DNA of 64,000 nucleotides from an uncultured Collinsella sp. (GTDB lineage Bacteria > Actinomycetota > Coriobacteriia > Coriobacteriales > Coriobacteriaceae), in contig CABUIY010000003.1 of NCBI GenBank assembly GCA_902491765.1, forward strand, positions 62,001 to 126,000, in the 5' to 3' direction. A model generated the notes under the pieces. The model did not search any database, was not told the origin of the DNA, and saw only the letters and a program-made list of their open reading frames with translations. The translations under genes were made by a program, and so were the position numbers. Of the stretch, positions 37,293 to 44,800 are shown piece after piece; positions within the stretch are counted from its first letter, which is position 1; each line of letters begins with the position of its first letter.

Positions 37293-39125
37293 ATGGCTCG
37301 ACTGCACGTAATGGAACGCAGCCACGCTCAGGCCGTCATGGACGACCTGCACGATGCACTCGGACGTCGTCTGGCGGTGAGTTCGCTCGCCCCGTGCCCC
37401 GTCGAGTTTACGGCGGCGCTCGTCAACCTGTGCTCCACCCAGAGCTGCGGCAAGTGCACGCCCTGCCGCGTGGGCCTGAGCGCGCTGAGCGACCTGCTCG
37501 CCGATGTGCTCGAGGGCCGCGCCGACGAGTCCACGCTCAACTTGATTGAGCGCACTGCCCGCACCATCTATCTTTCGAGCGACTGCGCCATCGGTTACGA
37601 GGCCGGTGCCATGGCGCTTACGGCTATCCGCGGTTTTCGCGACGATTTTGAACACCACATCCGCGAGCACTCCTGTGGCTTTGACCGCGAGGCCCGCGTC
37701 CCGTGCGTCTCGGGCTGCCCGGCGCACGTCGACATTCCCGGTTACATCTCGCTCGTCGAGGCAGGCCGTTATGCCGACGCCGTCAAGGTCATCCGCAAGA
37801 ACAACCCGCTACCGCTCGTCTGTGGCCTGGTGTGCGAGCATCCCTGCGAGATGCATTGCCGCCGTGGCATGGTCGACGACCCCATGAACATCCTCGCCCT
37901 CAAGCGTTTTGCCGTTGAGCATAGCGACCTCAACGACCACAAGCCACATGTAGTGGACAACACCGGTAAGCGCGTCGCCGTGATCGGCGGCGGCCCGGCC
38001 GGCCTTTCCTGTGCCTACTACCTGGCCGTGATGGGCCATAAGGTGATCATCTTTGAGCAGCGCCACCACCTGGGCGGCATGCTGCGCTACGGCATTCCCA
38101 GCTACCGTCTGCCGCGCGAGCGCCTGCAGGCCGAGATCGACTGGATCTTGAGCGCCGGCATCGACGTGGAACTCGACCACTCCGTCAATGGCGAGGAGCT
38201 TGCCCGCCTGCGCGACGAGTTCGATGCCGTCTACCTGGCCATTGGTGCCCATAGCGATAAGAAGCTCGGCCTTCCGGGCGAAGAGGCGCCCGGCGTGGAG
38301 TCGGCCGTCAAGATGCTGCGCGCCATCGGCGACGACGAGCTGCCCGACCTGAGCGGTCAGCGCGTGTGCGTCATCGGCGGCGGCAACGTGGCCATGGACG
38401 TGGCGCGCTCTGCCGTGCGCTGCGGTGCCGAAAAGGTGAGCATCGTCTACCGCCGTCGCATCTGCGACATGACGGCCCAGGATGCCGAGATTGCCGGCGC
38501 CCAGGCCGAGGGCTGCGAGGTTCTTGAGCTCACCGCACCGCTCGCTATTGAGACGGGCGAGGAAGGTCGCGTGAGTGGCCTGCGCGTGCAGCCGCAGATT
38601 ATCGGCGAGCCCCGTCGTGGGCGTCCGGCCCCGCGTGCCGCCGCCACGCCCGAGCGCGTCATTCCCTGCGAGCGCGTGTTTGTGGCCATTGGCCAGGACA
38701 TCGATTCCAAGCCGTTTGAGGAGATGGGCGTTGCCTGCAAGTGGGGCTGCATCGTCACCGATTCGGATGGCGCCGTGCCTAACTTCGATGGCCTCTTTAG
38801 TGGCGGCGACTGCCAGACTGGTCCCGCCACCGTCATCCGGGCCATCAACGCCGGCCGCGTTGCTTCGGCAAATATCGACCGCTATCTGGGTTTTGACAAC
38901 AAGATCAAGCTCGACGTTGAGCTGCCGACCGTGCAGTTTAAGGGCAAGCACGAGTGCGGCCGCTGCGAGCTGGGCGAGCGCGAGGCCGGCGAGCGCATCC
39001 ACGATTGGAATCTGGTCGAGCAGGGCCTTACCGAGGAGGAGGCACGCCAGGAGGCAAGCCGCTGCCTGCGTTGCGACCACTTTGGCTTTGGCGCGTTCCG
39101 CGGAGGGAGGAACCTGGAATGGTAG
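37293..39125 (+). CDS. NuoF-type Fe-S domain fused to a GltD-like flavoprotein
   Basis: 610 aa from the ATG at 37293 (AGAGGGGATCTT upstream). Residues about 45-125 match only the C-terminal 4Fe-4S part of NuoF (QSCGKCTPCRVG); the NADH/FMN-binding half of NuoF is absent. From about 135 it is a GltD/NfnB-like oxidoreductase: PCVSGCPAHVDIPGYI, CEHPCEMHCRRG, FAD loop GGGPAGLSCAYYL, NAD(P) loop GGGNVAMDVARS, and a C-terminal CGRCELGERE...CLRCDHFG cluster. The hydA start overlaps its end. It probably exchanges electrons between NAD(P)H and the hydrogenase. Confidence 0.88.
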   Translation: MARLHVMERSHAQAVMDDLHDALGRRLAVSSLAPCPVEFTAALVNLCSTQSCGKCTPCRVGLSALSDLLADVLEGRADESTLNLIERTARTIYLSSDCAIGYEAGAMALTAIRGFRDDFEHHIREHSCGFDREARVPCVSGCPAHVDIPGYISLVEAGRYADAVKVIRKNNPLPLVCGLVCEHPCEMHCRRGMVDDPMNILALKRFAVEHSDLNDHKPHVVDNTGKRVAVIGGGPAGLSCAYYLAVMGHKVIIFEQRHHLGGMLRYGIPSYRLPRERLQAEIDWILSAGIDVELDHSVNGEELARLRDEFDAVYLAIGAHSDKKLGLPGEEAPGVESAVKMLRAIGDDELPDLSGQRVCVIGGGNVAMDVARSAVRCGAEKVSIVYRRRICDMTAQDAEIAGAQAEGCEVLELTAPLAIETGEEGRVSGLRVQPQIIGEPRRGRPAPRAAATPERVIPCERVFVAIGQDIDSKPFEEMGVACKWGCIVTDSDGAVPNFDGLFSGGDCQTGPATVIRAINAGRVASANIDRYLGFDNKIKLDVELPTVQFKGKHECGRCELGEREAGERIHDWNLVEQGLTEEEARQEASRCLRCDHFGFGAFRGGRNLEW

Positions 39126-40930
39126 AGCCCAACAACCCCACTGTCAGCGACAACACCGAAAGCGGAGCACTCAACATGGTCAAGCTCACTATCGATAATT
39201 GCGAGGTCGTGGTGCCCGAGCACACCACGATCCTGGACGCGGCCAAGTCCGTCGGTATCCAGATTCCCACCCTGTGCTACCTGCGCGATCTAAACGAGAT
39301 CGGCGGCTGCCGCGTGTGCGTGGTCGAGGTTGAGGGCTGCGACCAGCTGGTTGCCGCCTGCAACAACTACGTGCTCGACGGCATGGTGGTCCACACCAAC
39401 AGCCCCAAGGCCCGCGAGGCGCGTCGCACCAACGTGCAGCTGCTACTGTCCCAACACGACTCGCGCTGTACGAGCTGCGTGCGCAGTGGTAACTGCAACC
39501 TGCAGACCATCGCCAACGACCTGGGCATCTTCTATCTGCCGTACGAGCAGCACCTGGCGCGCGAGGGCTGGGACTTCGATTTCCCCATCATCCGCGATAA
39601 CGACAAGTGCATTAAATGCATGCGCTGCATCAAGGTGTGCGAGAGCGTGCAGGGCTTAGGGATTTGGGACCTGACCAACCGCGCCACGCATACCGCCGTG
39701 GGCACCCGCGGGCGTGCGCCGATCGGCAAGACCGATTGCGTCGCGTGTGGTCAGTGCATCACGCATTGTCCGACGGGCGCCCTGCGCGAGCGTGACGATA
39801 CCGAGACCGTGTTCGACGCCATCGCCGATCCCGACAAGATCGTGCTGGCGCAGATTGCGCCGGCCGTGCGTAGCGCCTGGGGCGAGGAGCTCGGCATTCC
39901 GCGCGATGAGGCCACCGTCGAGCGCCTGGCCTGTGCGCTGCGCCGCGTGGGCTTTGAGTACGTGTTCGACACCGATTTCTCGGCCGACCTCACCATTATG
40001 GAGGAGGGCTCCGAGCTGCTCGAGCGCCTGGGTAAGGCCGCCAAGGGCGAGGGCGACAGCCGCAGCTGGCCCATGTTCACGAGCTGCTGCCCGGGCTGGG
40101 TACGCTTTGTGAAGGCGCGTTACCCCGAGTTTGTCGACAGCCTGTCCACGTCCAAGTCGCCGCAGCAGATGTTCGGCGCCATCGCCAAGACCTACTACGC
40201 CAAGGTGCTGGGCGTGGAGCCCGAGCGCCTGTTTGTGGTGTCCGTGATGCCGTGCACGGCCAAGAAGGCCGAGTGCGCGCTGCCGAGCATGGTGGGCGAG
40301 GACGGCACGCCCGATGTGGACGTTGCACTGACGGTGCGCGAGATGGTGCGCATGGTCCGCGCGAGCCACGTGAGCGTGGATACGCTGGTTGAGGAGCCGC
40401 TCGACACGCCGCTGGGCTTTGGCACGGGCGCAGGTGTGATCTTTGGCGCCACGGGCGGCGTGATGGAGGCCGCCGTGCGCTCGGCCTATTACCTGGTGAC
40501 GGGCAAGAACCCCGACGCCGACTTCTTTACCGATGTGCGCGGCCTGGACGGCTGGAAGGAGGCCGTGGCCGATATCGATGGCACCAAGGTACGCGTCGCC
40601 GTGGCGCACGGGCTGGGCAACGCCGCCCGCCTGCTCGACGCGATTCGCGACGGCCGCGTGAGCTATGACTTCGTTGAGGTCATGGCGTGCCCGGGCGGCT
40701 GTGTCGGTGGCGGCGGTCAGCCCATCCATGACGGCTGTGAGCTGGCAGCCGAGCGCGGCCAGGTGCTGTGGGGCTTGGATGCTGCTGCGGATATTCGCTT
40801 CTCGCACGAGAATCCCGATGTCCAGGCATGCTACCGCGAGTTCTTGGGCGAGCCGCTCTCGCCGCTGGCCGAGGAGCTGCTGCATACCGACCATCACGCA
40901 TGGACGATGCCTAACGAGGGGACGTGCTAG
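39119..40930 (+). CDS. hydA: [FeFe] hydrogenase catalytic subunit
   Basis: 603 aa from the ATG at 39119, overlapping the previous stop and preceded by GGAGGGAGGAACCTG; MVKLTIDNC 57 bases later is an alternative. Domains in order: 2Fe-2S ferredoxin (TLCYL, GGCRVCVVE), His-Cys 4Fe-4S (HDSRCTSCVRSGNC), two 4Fe-4S (CIKCMRCIKVCESV, CVACGQCITHCPTG), then the H-cluster domain with TSCCPGWV, MPCTAKKAE and MACPGGCVGGGGQ. All H-cluster cysteines are present. It produces or consumes H2 during fermentation. Maturases HydE, HydF and HydG are not in the window. Confidence 0.96.
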   Translation: MVEPNNPTVSDNTESGALNMVKLTIDNCEVVVPEHTTILDAAKSVGIQIPTLCYLRDLNEIGGCRVCVVEVEGCDQLVAACNNYVLDGMVVHTNSPKAREARRTNVQLLLSQHDSRCTSCVRSGNCNLQTIANDLGIFYLPYEQHLAREGWDFDFPIIRDNDKCIKCMRCIKVCESVQGLGIWDLTNRATHTAVGTRGRAPIGKTDCVACGQCITHCPTGALRERDDTETVFDAIADPDKIVLAQIAPAVRSAWGEELGIPRDEATVERLACALRRVGFEYVFDTDFSADLTIMEEGSELLERLGKAAKGEGDSRSWPMFTSCCPGWVRFVKARYPEFVDSLSTSKSPQQMFGAIAKTYYAKVLGVEPERLFVVSVMPCTAKKAECALPSMVGEDGTPDVDVALTVREMVRMVRASHVSVDTLVEEPLDTPLGFGTGAGVIFGATGGVMEAAVRSAYYLVTGKNPDADFFTDVRGLDGWKEAVADIDGTKVRVAVAHGLGNAARLLDAIRDGRVSYDFVEVMACPGGCVGGGGQPIHDGCELAAERGQVLWGLDAAADIRFSHENPDVQACYREFLGEPLSPLAEELLHTDHHAWTMPNEGTC

Positions 40931-40932
40931 CG

Positions 40933-41988
40933 ATGCGCGCGTTTAATGTTGAGATGTCGCGCCGGGGGTTTGCCTCGGCGCTCGCTGCGGGCGCCCTGTC
41001 GCTTGCGCTCGCGGGCTGTGGCGGCGGGGCTGCCGGTGCCGGGTCCGCCGCGGGCTCGGCTGCCACAGACGGCGCCGGTGCTGCTGCAGAGCCGGTCGAG
41101 GTGCACGTCGCCTCGCTCAAGGGGCCGACCTCGATTGGTCTGGTGCAGTTTATGGACCGGGCGGCCGATGGCGAGACGGACAATGAGTTCGACTTTGCGA
41201 TCAACACCGCCGCCGACGAGATTGTGCCCAAGGTCATTCAGGGCGATATCGACATTGCCCTGGTGCCGGCCAACGTGGCGAGCGTGCTCTACAACAAGAC
41301 CGAGGGCGCGGTGCAGGTTATCGACATCAACACGCTGGGCGTGCTGAACGTGGTGACGGGCGACGCGAGTGTGACCTCGTTTGGCGATCTGGCGGGTCGC
41401 ACCGTCTACATGACGGGCAAGGGCACCACGCCAGAGTACGTCATGAACTACCTGCTGGAGCGCGCGGGCCTGACCGGCCAGGTGGCGCTCGAGTTTAAGA
41501 GCGAGCCCACCGAGGTGCTGTCGGCCCTGCTTGCCGACCCGTCCGCCGTGGGCGTGCTGCCGGAGCCGTTCAAGACCGCTGCCATCGCCAAGAGCGAGGG
41601 CAAGCTGTCGGCACCGGTGAGCCTGACTGATGTGTGGGACGAACTGGCGGGTGACACGGGCTCCCGTTTGCTGACGGGCGTGACCGTGGTGCGCCGTGCC
41701 TTTGCCGAGGAGCATCCCGAGGCCGTGACGGAATTCTTGAGCTGCCATGCGGCGAGCGTGAAGGCCGTGAACGCGGCGCCGGCGGACTGGGCGCAGGCCG
41801 TGGTCGATGCAGGCATCGTGGATAACGCCACGATTGCCGAAAAGGCGATTCCCGGGTGCATGCTCGTGCGCCAGACGGGGAAGGATATGAAGGCGGCGCT
41901 CGGTGGGTACCTGCAGGTGCTGGCCGATGCGGACGCGAGCGCCGTGGGTGGCAAGCTCCCGGCTGACGATTTCTACTACATGGAGTAG
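40933..41988 (+). CDS. ABC-transporter substrate-binding lipoprotein (NMT1/SsuA-like)
   Basis: 351 aa. The N-terminus MSRRGFASALAAGALSLALA has a twin-arginine-like SRRGF followed by the lipobox LALAGC with Cys29, so the mature protein is a membrane-anchored lipoprotein. A Gly/Ala linker precedes a periplasmic-binding fold with GDIDIALVPANVASVLYNK, FGDLAGRTVYMTGKG and VGVLPEPFKTAA, as in NMT1/SsuA-like receptors. It starts 2 bp after the hydA stop, hence in the hydrogenase operon. The ligand is unknown. Confidence 0.85.
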   Translation: MRAFNVEMSRRGFASALAAGALSLALAGCGGGAAGAGSAAGSAATDGAGAAAEPVEVHVASLKGPTSIGLVQFMDRAADGETDNEFDFAINTAADEIVPKVIQGDIDIALVPANVASVLYNKTEGAVQVIDINTLGVLNVVTGDASVTSFGDLAGRTVYMTGKGTTPEYVMNYLLERAGLTGQVALEFKSEPTEVLSALLADPSAVGVLPEPFKTAAIAKSEGKLSAPVSLTDVWDELAGDTGSRLLTGVTVVRRAFAEEHPEAVTEFLSCHAASVKAVNAAPADWAQAVVDAGIVDNATIAEKAIPGCMLVRQTGKDMKAALGGYLQVLADADASAVGGKLPADDFYYME

Positions 41989-41991
41989 CCC

Positions 41992-43371
41992 GTGCGTGCG
42001 TTTGCTCGACAAATGACGGAGCGTATGAAGGCGGTGGCGGCAGCAGGTGCCGTGGCCGCCTTTTGGCTTGCCGTGTGGGTCTTCGTGGCGGCGCTGGTGG
42101 CACAGCCGCTGATTTTGCCGGGTCCGGGTGCTGTTGTGGTGGCGTTGCTGCGGCTGGTATGCGATGCCGGCACGTGGGCGATTCTGGCGGGCTCGGGTGT
42201 GCGGATTCTAGGCGGTTTGGCGCTTGCCGCGGTGTGCGGTGGTTTGCTGGCCGGAATTTCGTCGCGCTCGCGGGCGTTTGCCCGCTTGGTGGCTCCGGCG
42301 CTTTCGTTTGTTAAGGCGACGCCGGTTGCCTGCGTGGTGGTCCTGCTGCTCATTTGGCTGGGGTCGGCGCGCGTAAGCATTGCGGCGGTCTTTTTGATGG
42401 CGCTGCCGGGAGTGTATTTTTCGCTGGTCGAGGGCTTGACGCAAGCGGATAAACCGCTGGAGCAGATGTTTCGTCTGCATGGCGTGCGGGGTTGGCGACT
42501 GTTTTGTGCCCACACCTGGCGCGAAGTCCTGCCGTTTGTGCTTTCGTGCGCCCGCGCCGTGATTGGCATGAGCTGGAAGGCCGGCGTGGCGGCGGAGCTG
42601 ATCGGCATGGCGGTGGGCACCGTGGGTGAGCGCATCTATCAGGCGAAGCTGCTCATCGAGACGGCTGACCTGCTGGCGTGGACCGTGTTGGTCGTGGCGG
42701 CATCGTGGGCATGCGAGCGCGTGCTGGTGTGGCTGCTGCGGGCTTCGGGGCCCGCAGCATGGCGTGCTGCTGTGCGGGCGCATGGGCGTTGTCCTCGCGG
42801 ACGTGCAGGCGGCTCTGCTGGCGGCAGGGCTGCTACGGAGCTTGCGCTCGCCGTGGGCGATCGCGCTCCCTGGGCTCCGGCGCTCGACGGACTGGTGCTT
42901 CGTGTGCCCGCCGGTGGGCGCGCCTGCGTGATGGGCACCTCGGGCGTGGGCAAGTCGACGCTGCTTGCGCTGGCGGCGGGGGAGTGCGCGCCGTGCTCCA
43001 TGGTGTTTCAGGATGTGCGCCTGGTAGAGGGCGCCTCGGCTTTGGATAACGTGCTGGTGTGCGCCGACGCGCGCGTGGACGCCTCGAGTGCCGCGGCCCT
43101 GTTGCGCCTGCTGGTGCCGGGGGTCGATGTGCATGCTCGTGTGGCCGAGCTTTCGGGCGGGCAGCGCCGTCGCGTCGAGATCGCTCGAGTCCTGCTGTGC
43201 CCGGGCGGCGCCGTTATTCTGGACGAGCCCTTTACCGGCCTAGATACCGCTGCGCGCGACGCATGCGCCGAGGTCGTGCTCGACTTGCTCGACGGCCGCA
43301 TGCTGTTGCTTGCTACGCACGATGCCGTCGACGCTCAGGCCCTCAATATCTCGGACATCATCACGCTCTAA
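41992..43371 (+). CDS. ABC transporter permease fused to its ATPase
   Basis: 459 aa from the GTG at 41992, 3 bp after the lipoprotein stop, with GGAG upstream. Residues 1-260 are an SsuC/TauC-like permease with about six helices and the EAA-type loop GVRGWRLFCAHTWREVLPFV. From about 285 on is an ABC ATPase: Walker A GTSGVGKST near 316, Q-loop MVFQDVRL, signature LSGGQRRRVEIAR, Walker B AVILDEPFTGLD and HD in LATHDAVD. The ATPase half is only about 170 residues, with a short helical domain. Such permease-ATPase fusion is unusual for importers. With the lipoprotein it forms a complete uptake system inside the hydrogenase operon. Confidence 0.85.
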   Translation: MRAFARQMTERMKAVAAAGAVAAFWLAVWVFVAALVAQPLILPGPGAVVVALLRLVCDAGTWAILAGSGVRILGGLALAAVCGGLLAGISSRSRAFARLVAPALSFVKATPVACVVVLLLIWLGSARVSIAAVFLMALPGVYFSLVEGLTQADKPLEQMFRLHGVRGWRLFCAHTWREVLPFVLSCARAVIGMSWKAGVAAELIGMAVGTVGERIYQAKLLIETADLLAWTVLVVAASWACERVLVWLLRASGPAAWRAAVRAHGRCPRGRAGGSAGGRAATELALAVGDRAPWAPALDGLVLRVPAGGRACVMGTSGVGKSTLLALAAGECAPCSMVFQDVRLVEGASALDNVLVCADARVDASSAAALLRLLVPGVDVHARVAELSGGQRRRVEIARVLLCPGGAVILDEPFTGLDTAARDACAEVVLDLLDGRMLLLATHDAVDAQALNISDIITL

Positions 43372-43392
43372 ATACTTACTCAGCAACAAAAT

Positions 43393-43414
43393 GATCCGTT
43401 TTTTCTCCGTCCCC
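43393..43414. repeat. Solitary half of the 62-nt palindrome
   Basis: GATCCGTTTTTTCTCC followed by GTCCCC matches the left arm at 37001-37015 and its inner GGGGAC wording; no matching right arm is nearby. Confidence 0.5.
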
Positions 43415-43444
43415 ATAGGGTTGGGTATGGTATTCTATCTGCGG

Positions 43445-43473
43445 GGTAATACTTAGGATTACTAAGTAATACC
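43445..43473. promoter_or_regulatory. Perfect 12-bp inverted repeat upstream of the RelB-like gene
   Basis: GGTAATACTTAG and CTAAGTAATACC are exact reverse complements with a 5-nt centre. The position, 115 bp before a ribbon-helix-helix-type antitoxin gene, fits an autoregulatory operator. No second copy of the full site was seen; a half-site AATACTTAGGATT occurs at 21663. Confidence 0.6.
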
Positions 43474-43587
43474 AACGCAGTAGAAACAAACTCCAGATGC
43501 GGGCCAATCGGGTTGCCTTCACAGCCCGTCGCCCAGCCGCGTGGCCCGCATCTATCCGCACCACCGTCGTTTCAAAAAGGAAGCGCC

Positions 43588-43791
43588 ATGGCAGAACACA
43601 TGACCCCGGTTGTCGCGAAGGTCTTGCCCGAGGAAAAGGCGGCCTTCGCGGCGGCAACCCAACTCGTAGGTACCACGCCGTCCAACGCCATCCGCATGTT
43701 CATCGCCGCCTTCAATCGCTGCGGCACCTTCCCGTTCGACATCTCGCCCAACGGGGCCTTTGGCGCTGCGCCCGATTCTCATCAACAATGA
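43588..43791 (+). CDS. RelB/DinJ-like antitoxin, orphan
   Basis: 67 aa from the ATG at 43588 (AAAAAGGAAGCGCC upstream). The phrase TPSNAIRMFIAAFNRCGTFPF matches the conserved helix region of RelB/DinJ antitoxins, and an N-terminal strand VVAKVLPEE would form the DNA-binding ribbon. Normally a RelE/YafQ toxin gene overlaps or follows; here the next gene is a CPBP membrane protease and no toxin-like frame was seen on either side. It may act as a stand-alone repressor or be the remnant of a toxin-antitoxin pair. A perfect palindrome upstream may be its operator. Confidence 0.7.
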   Translation: MAEHMTPVVAKVLPEEKAAFAAATQLVGTTPSNAIRMFIAAFNRCGTFPFDISPNGAFGAAPDSHQQ

Positions 43792-43800
43792 CTGTTTCAA

Positions 43801-43865
43801 ACTGCCGGCACTTGGGGACGTTCTTTTTCTGCCGGCAGTTAAGGAACGTCCCTAAGTGCCGGGTT
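43801..43865. repeat. Nested palindrome after the RelB-like gene
   Basis: CCGGCACTTGGGGACGTTC (43805-43823) pairs with GAACGTCCCTAAGTGCCGG (43843-43861), with AACTGCCGGCA/TGCCGGCAGTT as a competing fold. It is followed by TTTT and can end transcription. Confidence 0.7.
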
Positions 43866-43879
43866 TTGAGGAGGTTGGC

Positions 43880-44800
43880 ATGCTCAATGCGATGATTTGG
43901 GCGCTTGCCTGTTTTGGTGTTGTTGCTGCCGATATAGCCCTGAGCGTGGTTCTGTTTTCAGCTCTCGATGCCGTGTCGGCGCTGACGGGTTTCCCGATCG
44001 ACAATCTCGATATCCAATGGTTCCAGGCTGCCGCTCAGACGGCGTCATTTTTGATGGCGCTGCTGTGGTGGCGTTATCTGTGGCCCCGCTCCTTCATGGC
44101 GCGCCGGCAAGGCGAGCGCCCGCTCGGTGGGGGAGCAAGCGCGGCATGGAAGCGCATTGCCTGCGTTGTCGTGATCGGCCTATCCATGCAGGTGGTCATT
44201 AGCTACCTATGCGACGGCGTGCTGTCGCTGCTGCCCGAGGTCGCGGCAGACTATAGCGATCTCGTCGAGGAGACGGGCATGGGCGATACCAGCCTTCTTG
44301 CGGTCTTGACCACAGTGCTCGGCGCTCCGTTTTGCGAAGAGCTCCTGGTGCGCGGCATCATCTTTGAGTTTTCGCTGCGTGCGTTTAATCCACAGTGCCG
44401 TTCGCTCTGGAAGCGCCGGCGCCGCGCGAACGCGCAGGACGGCGCCATAGTGCCCTGGGCGGCCCCGAGTACCTGGGGAGTCGCCGCGGCAATCGTGCTG
44501 CAGGCGGCGGTCTTCGGCTTTATGCACATGAACTGGGTGCAGGGCTGCTACGCGGGCGCTGCCGGCCTCATTTTTGGTTGGGTGTTCGTGACGACCGGAA
44601 AGCTCCGCTACACGATCATGCTGCACTTTGCCTTTAATGCCGGGTCGTATCTCATGGGGCTGCTGTGGTTTGTGAACACGCCGTTCGACGTGGCAATTAC
44701 GGTCGCGATCGCCGGCGTGATCCTGGTGGAGGCAATGCGCTCGCTGCGCCAAGCGTGCCAGCAGAGCGCTGTGAGCACATCTACCGCATTCCCGCACTAA
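43880..44800 (+). CDS. CPBP-family intramembrane protease
   Basis: 306 aa from the ATG at 43880 (GAGGAGGTTGGC upstream) with about eight membrane helices. The CPBP/Abi catalytic motifs are present: CEELLVRG near residue 152, His in FGFMHMNW near 213 and HFAFNAG near 249. The family includes CAAX prenyl endopeptidase relatives and bacteriocin self-immunity proteins. No bacteriocin genes adjoin it. It converges on the ygiQ-like gene, overlapping by 4 bp. Confidence 0.85.
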   Translation: MLNAMIWALACFGVVAADIALSVVLFSALDAVSALTGFPIDNLDIQWFQAAAQTASFLMALLWWRYLWPRSFMARRQGERPLGGGASAAWKRIACVVVIGLSMQVVISYLCDGVLSLLPEVAADYSDLVEETGMGDTSLLAVLTTVLGAPFCEELLVRGIIFEFSLRAFNPQCRSLWKRRRRANAQDGAIVPWAAPSTWGVAAAIVLQAAVFGFMHMNWVQGCYAGAAGLIFGWVFVTTGKLRYTIMLHFAFNAGSYLMGLLWFVNTPFDVAITVAIAGVILVEAMRSLRQACQQSAVSTSTAFPH

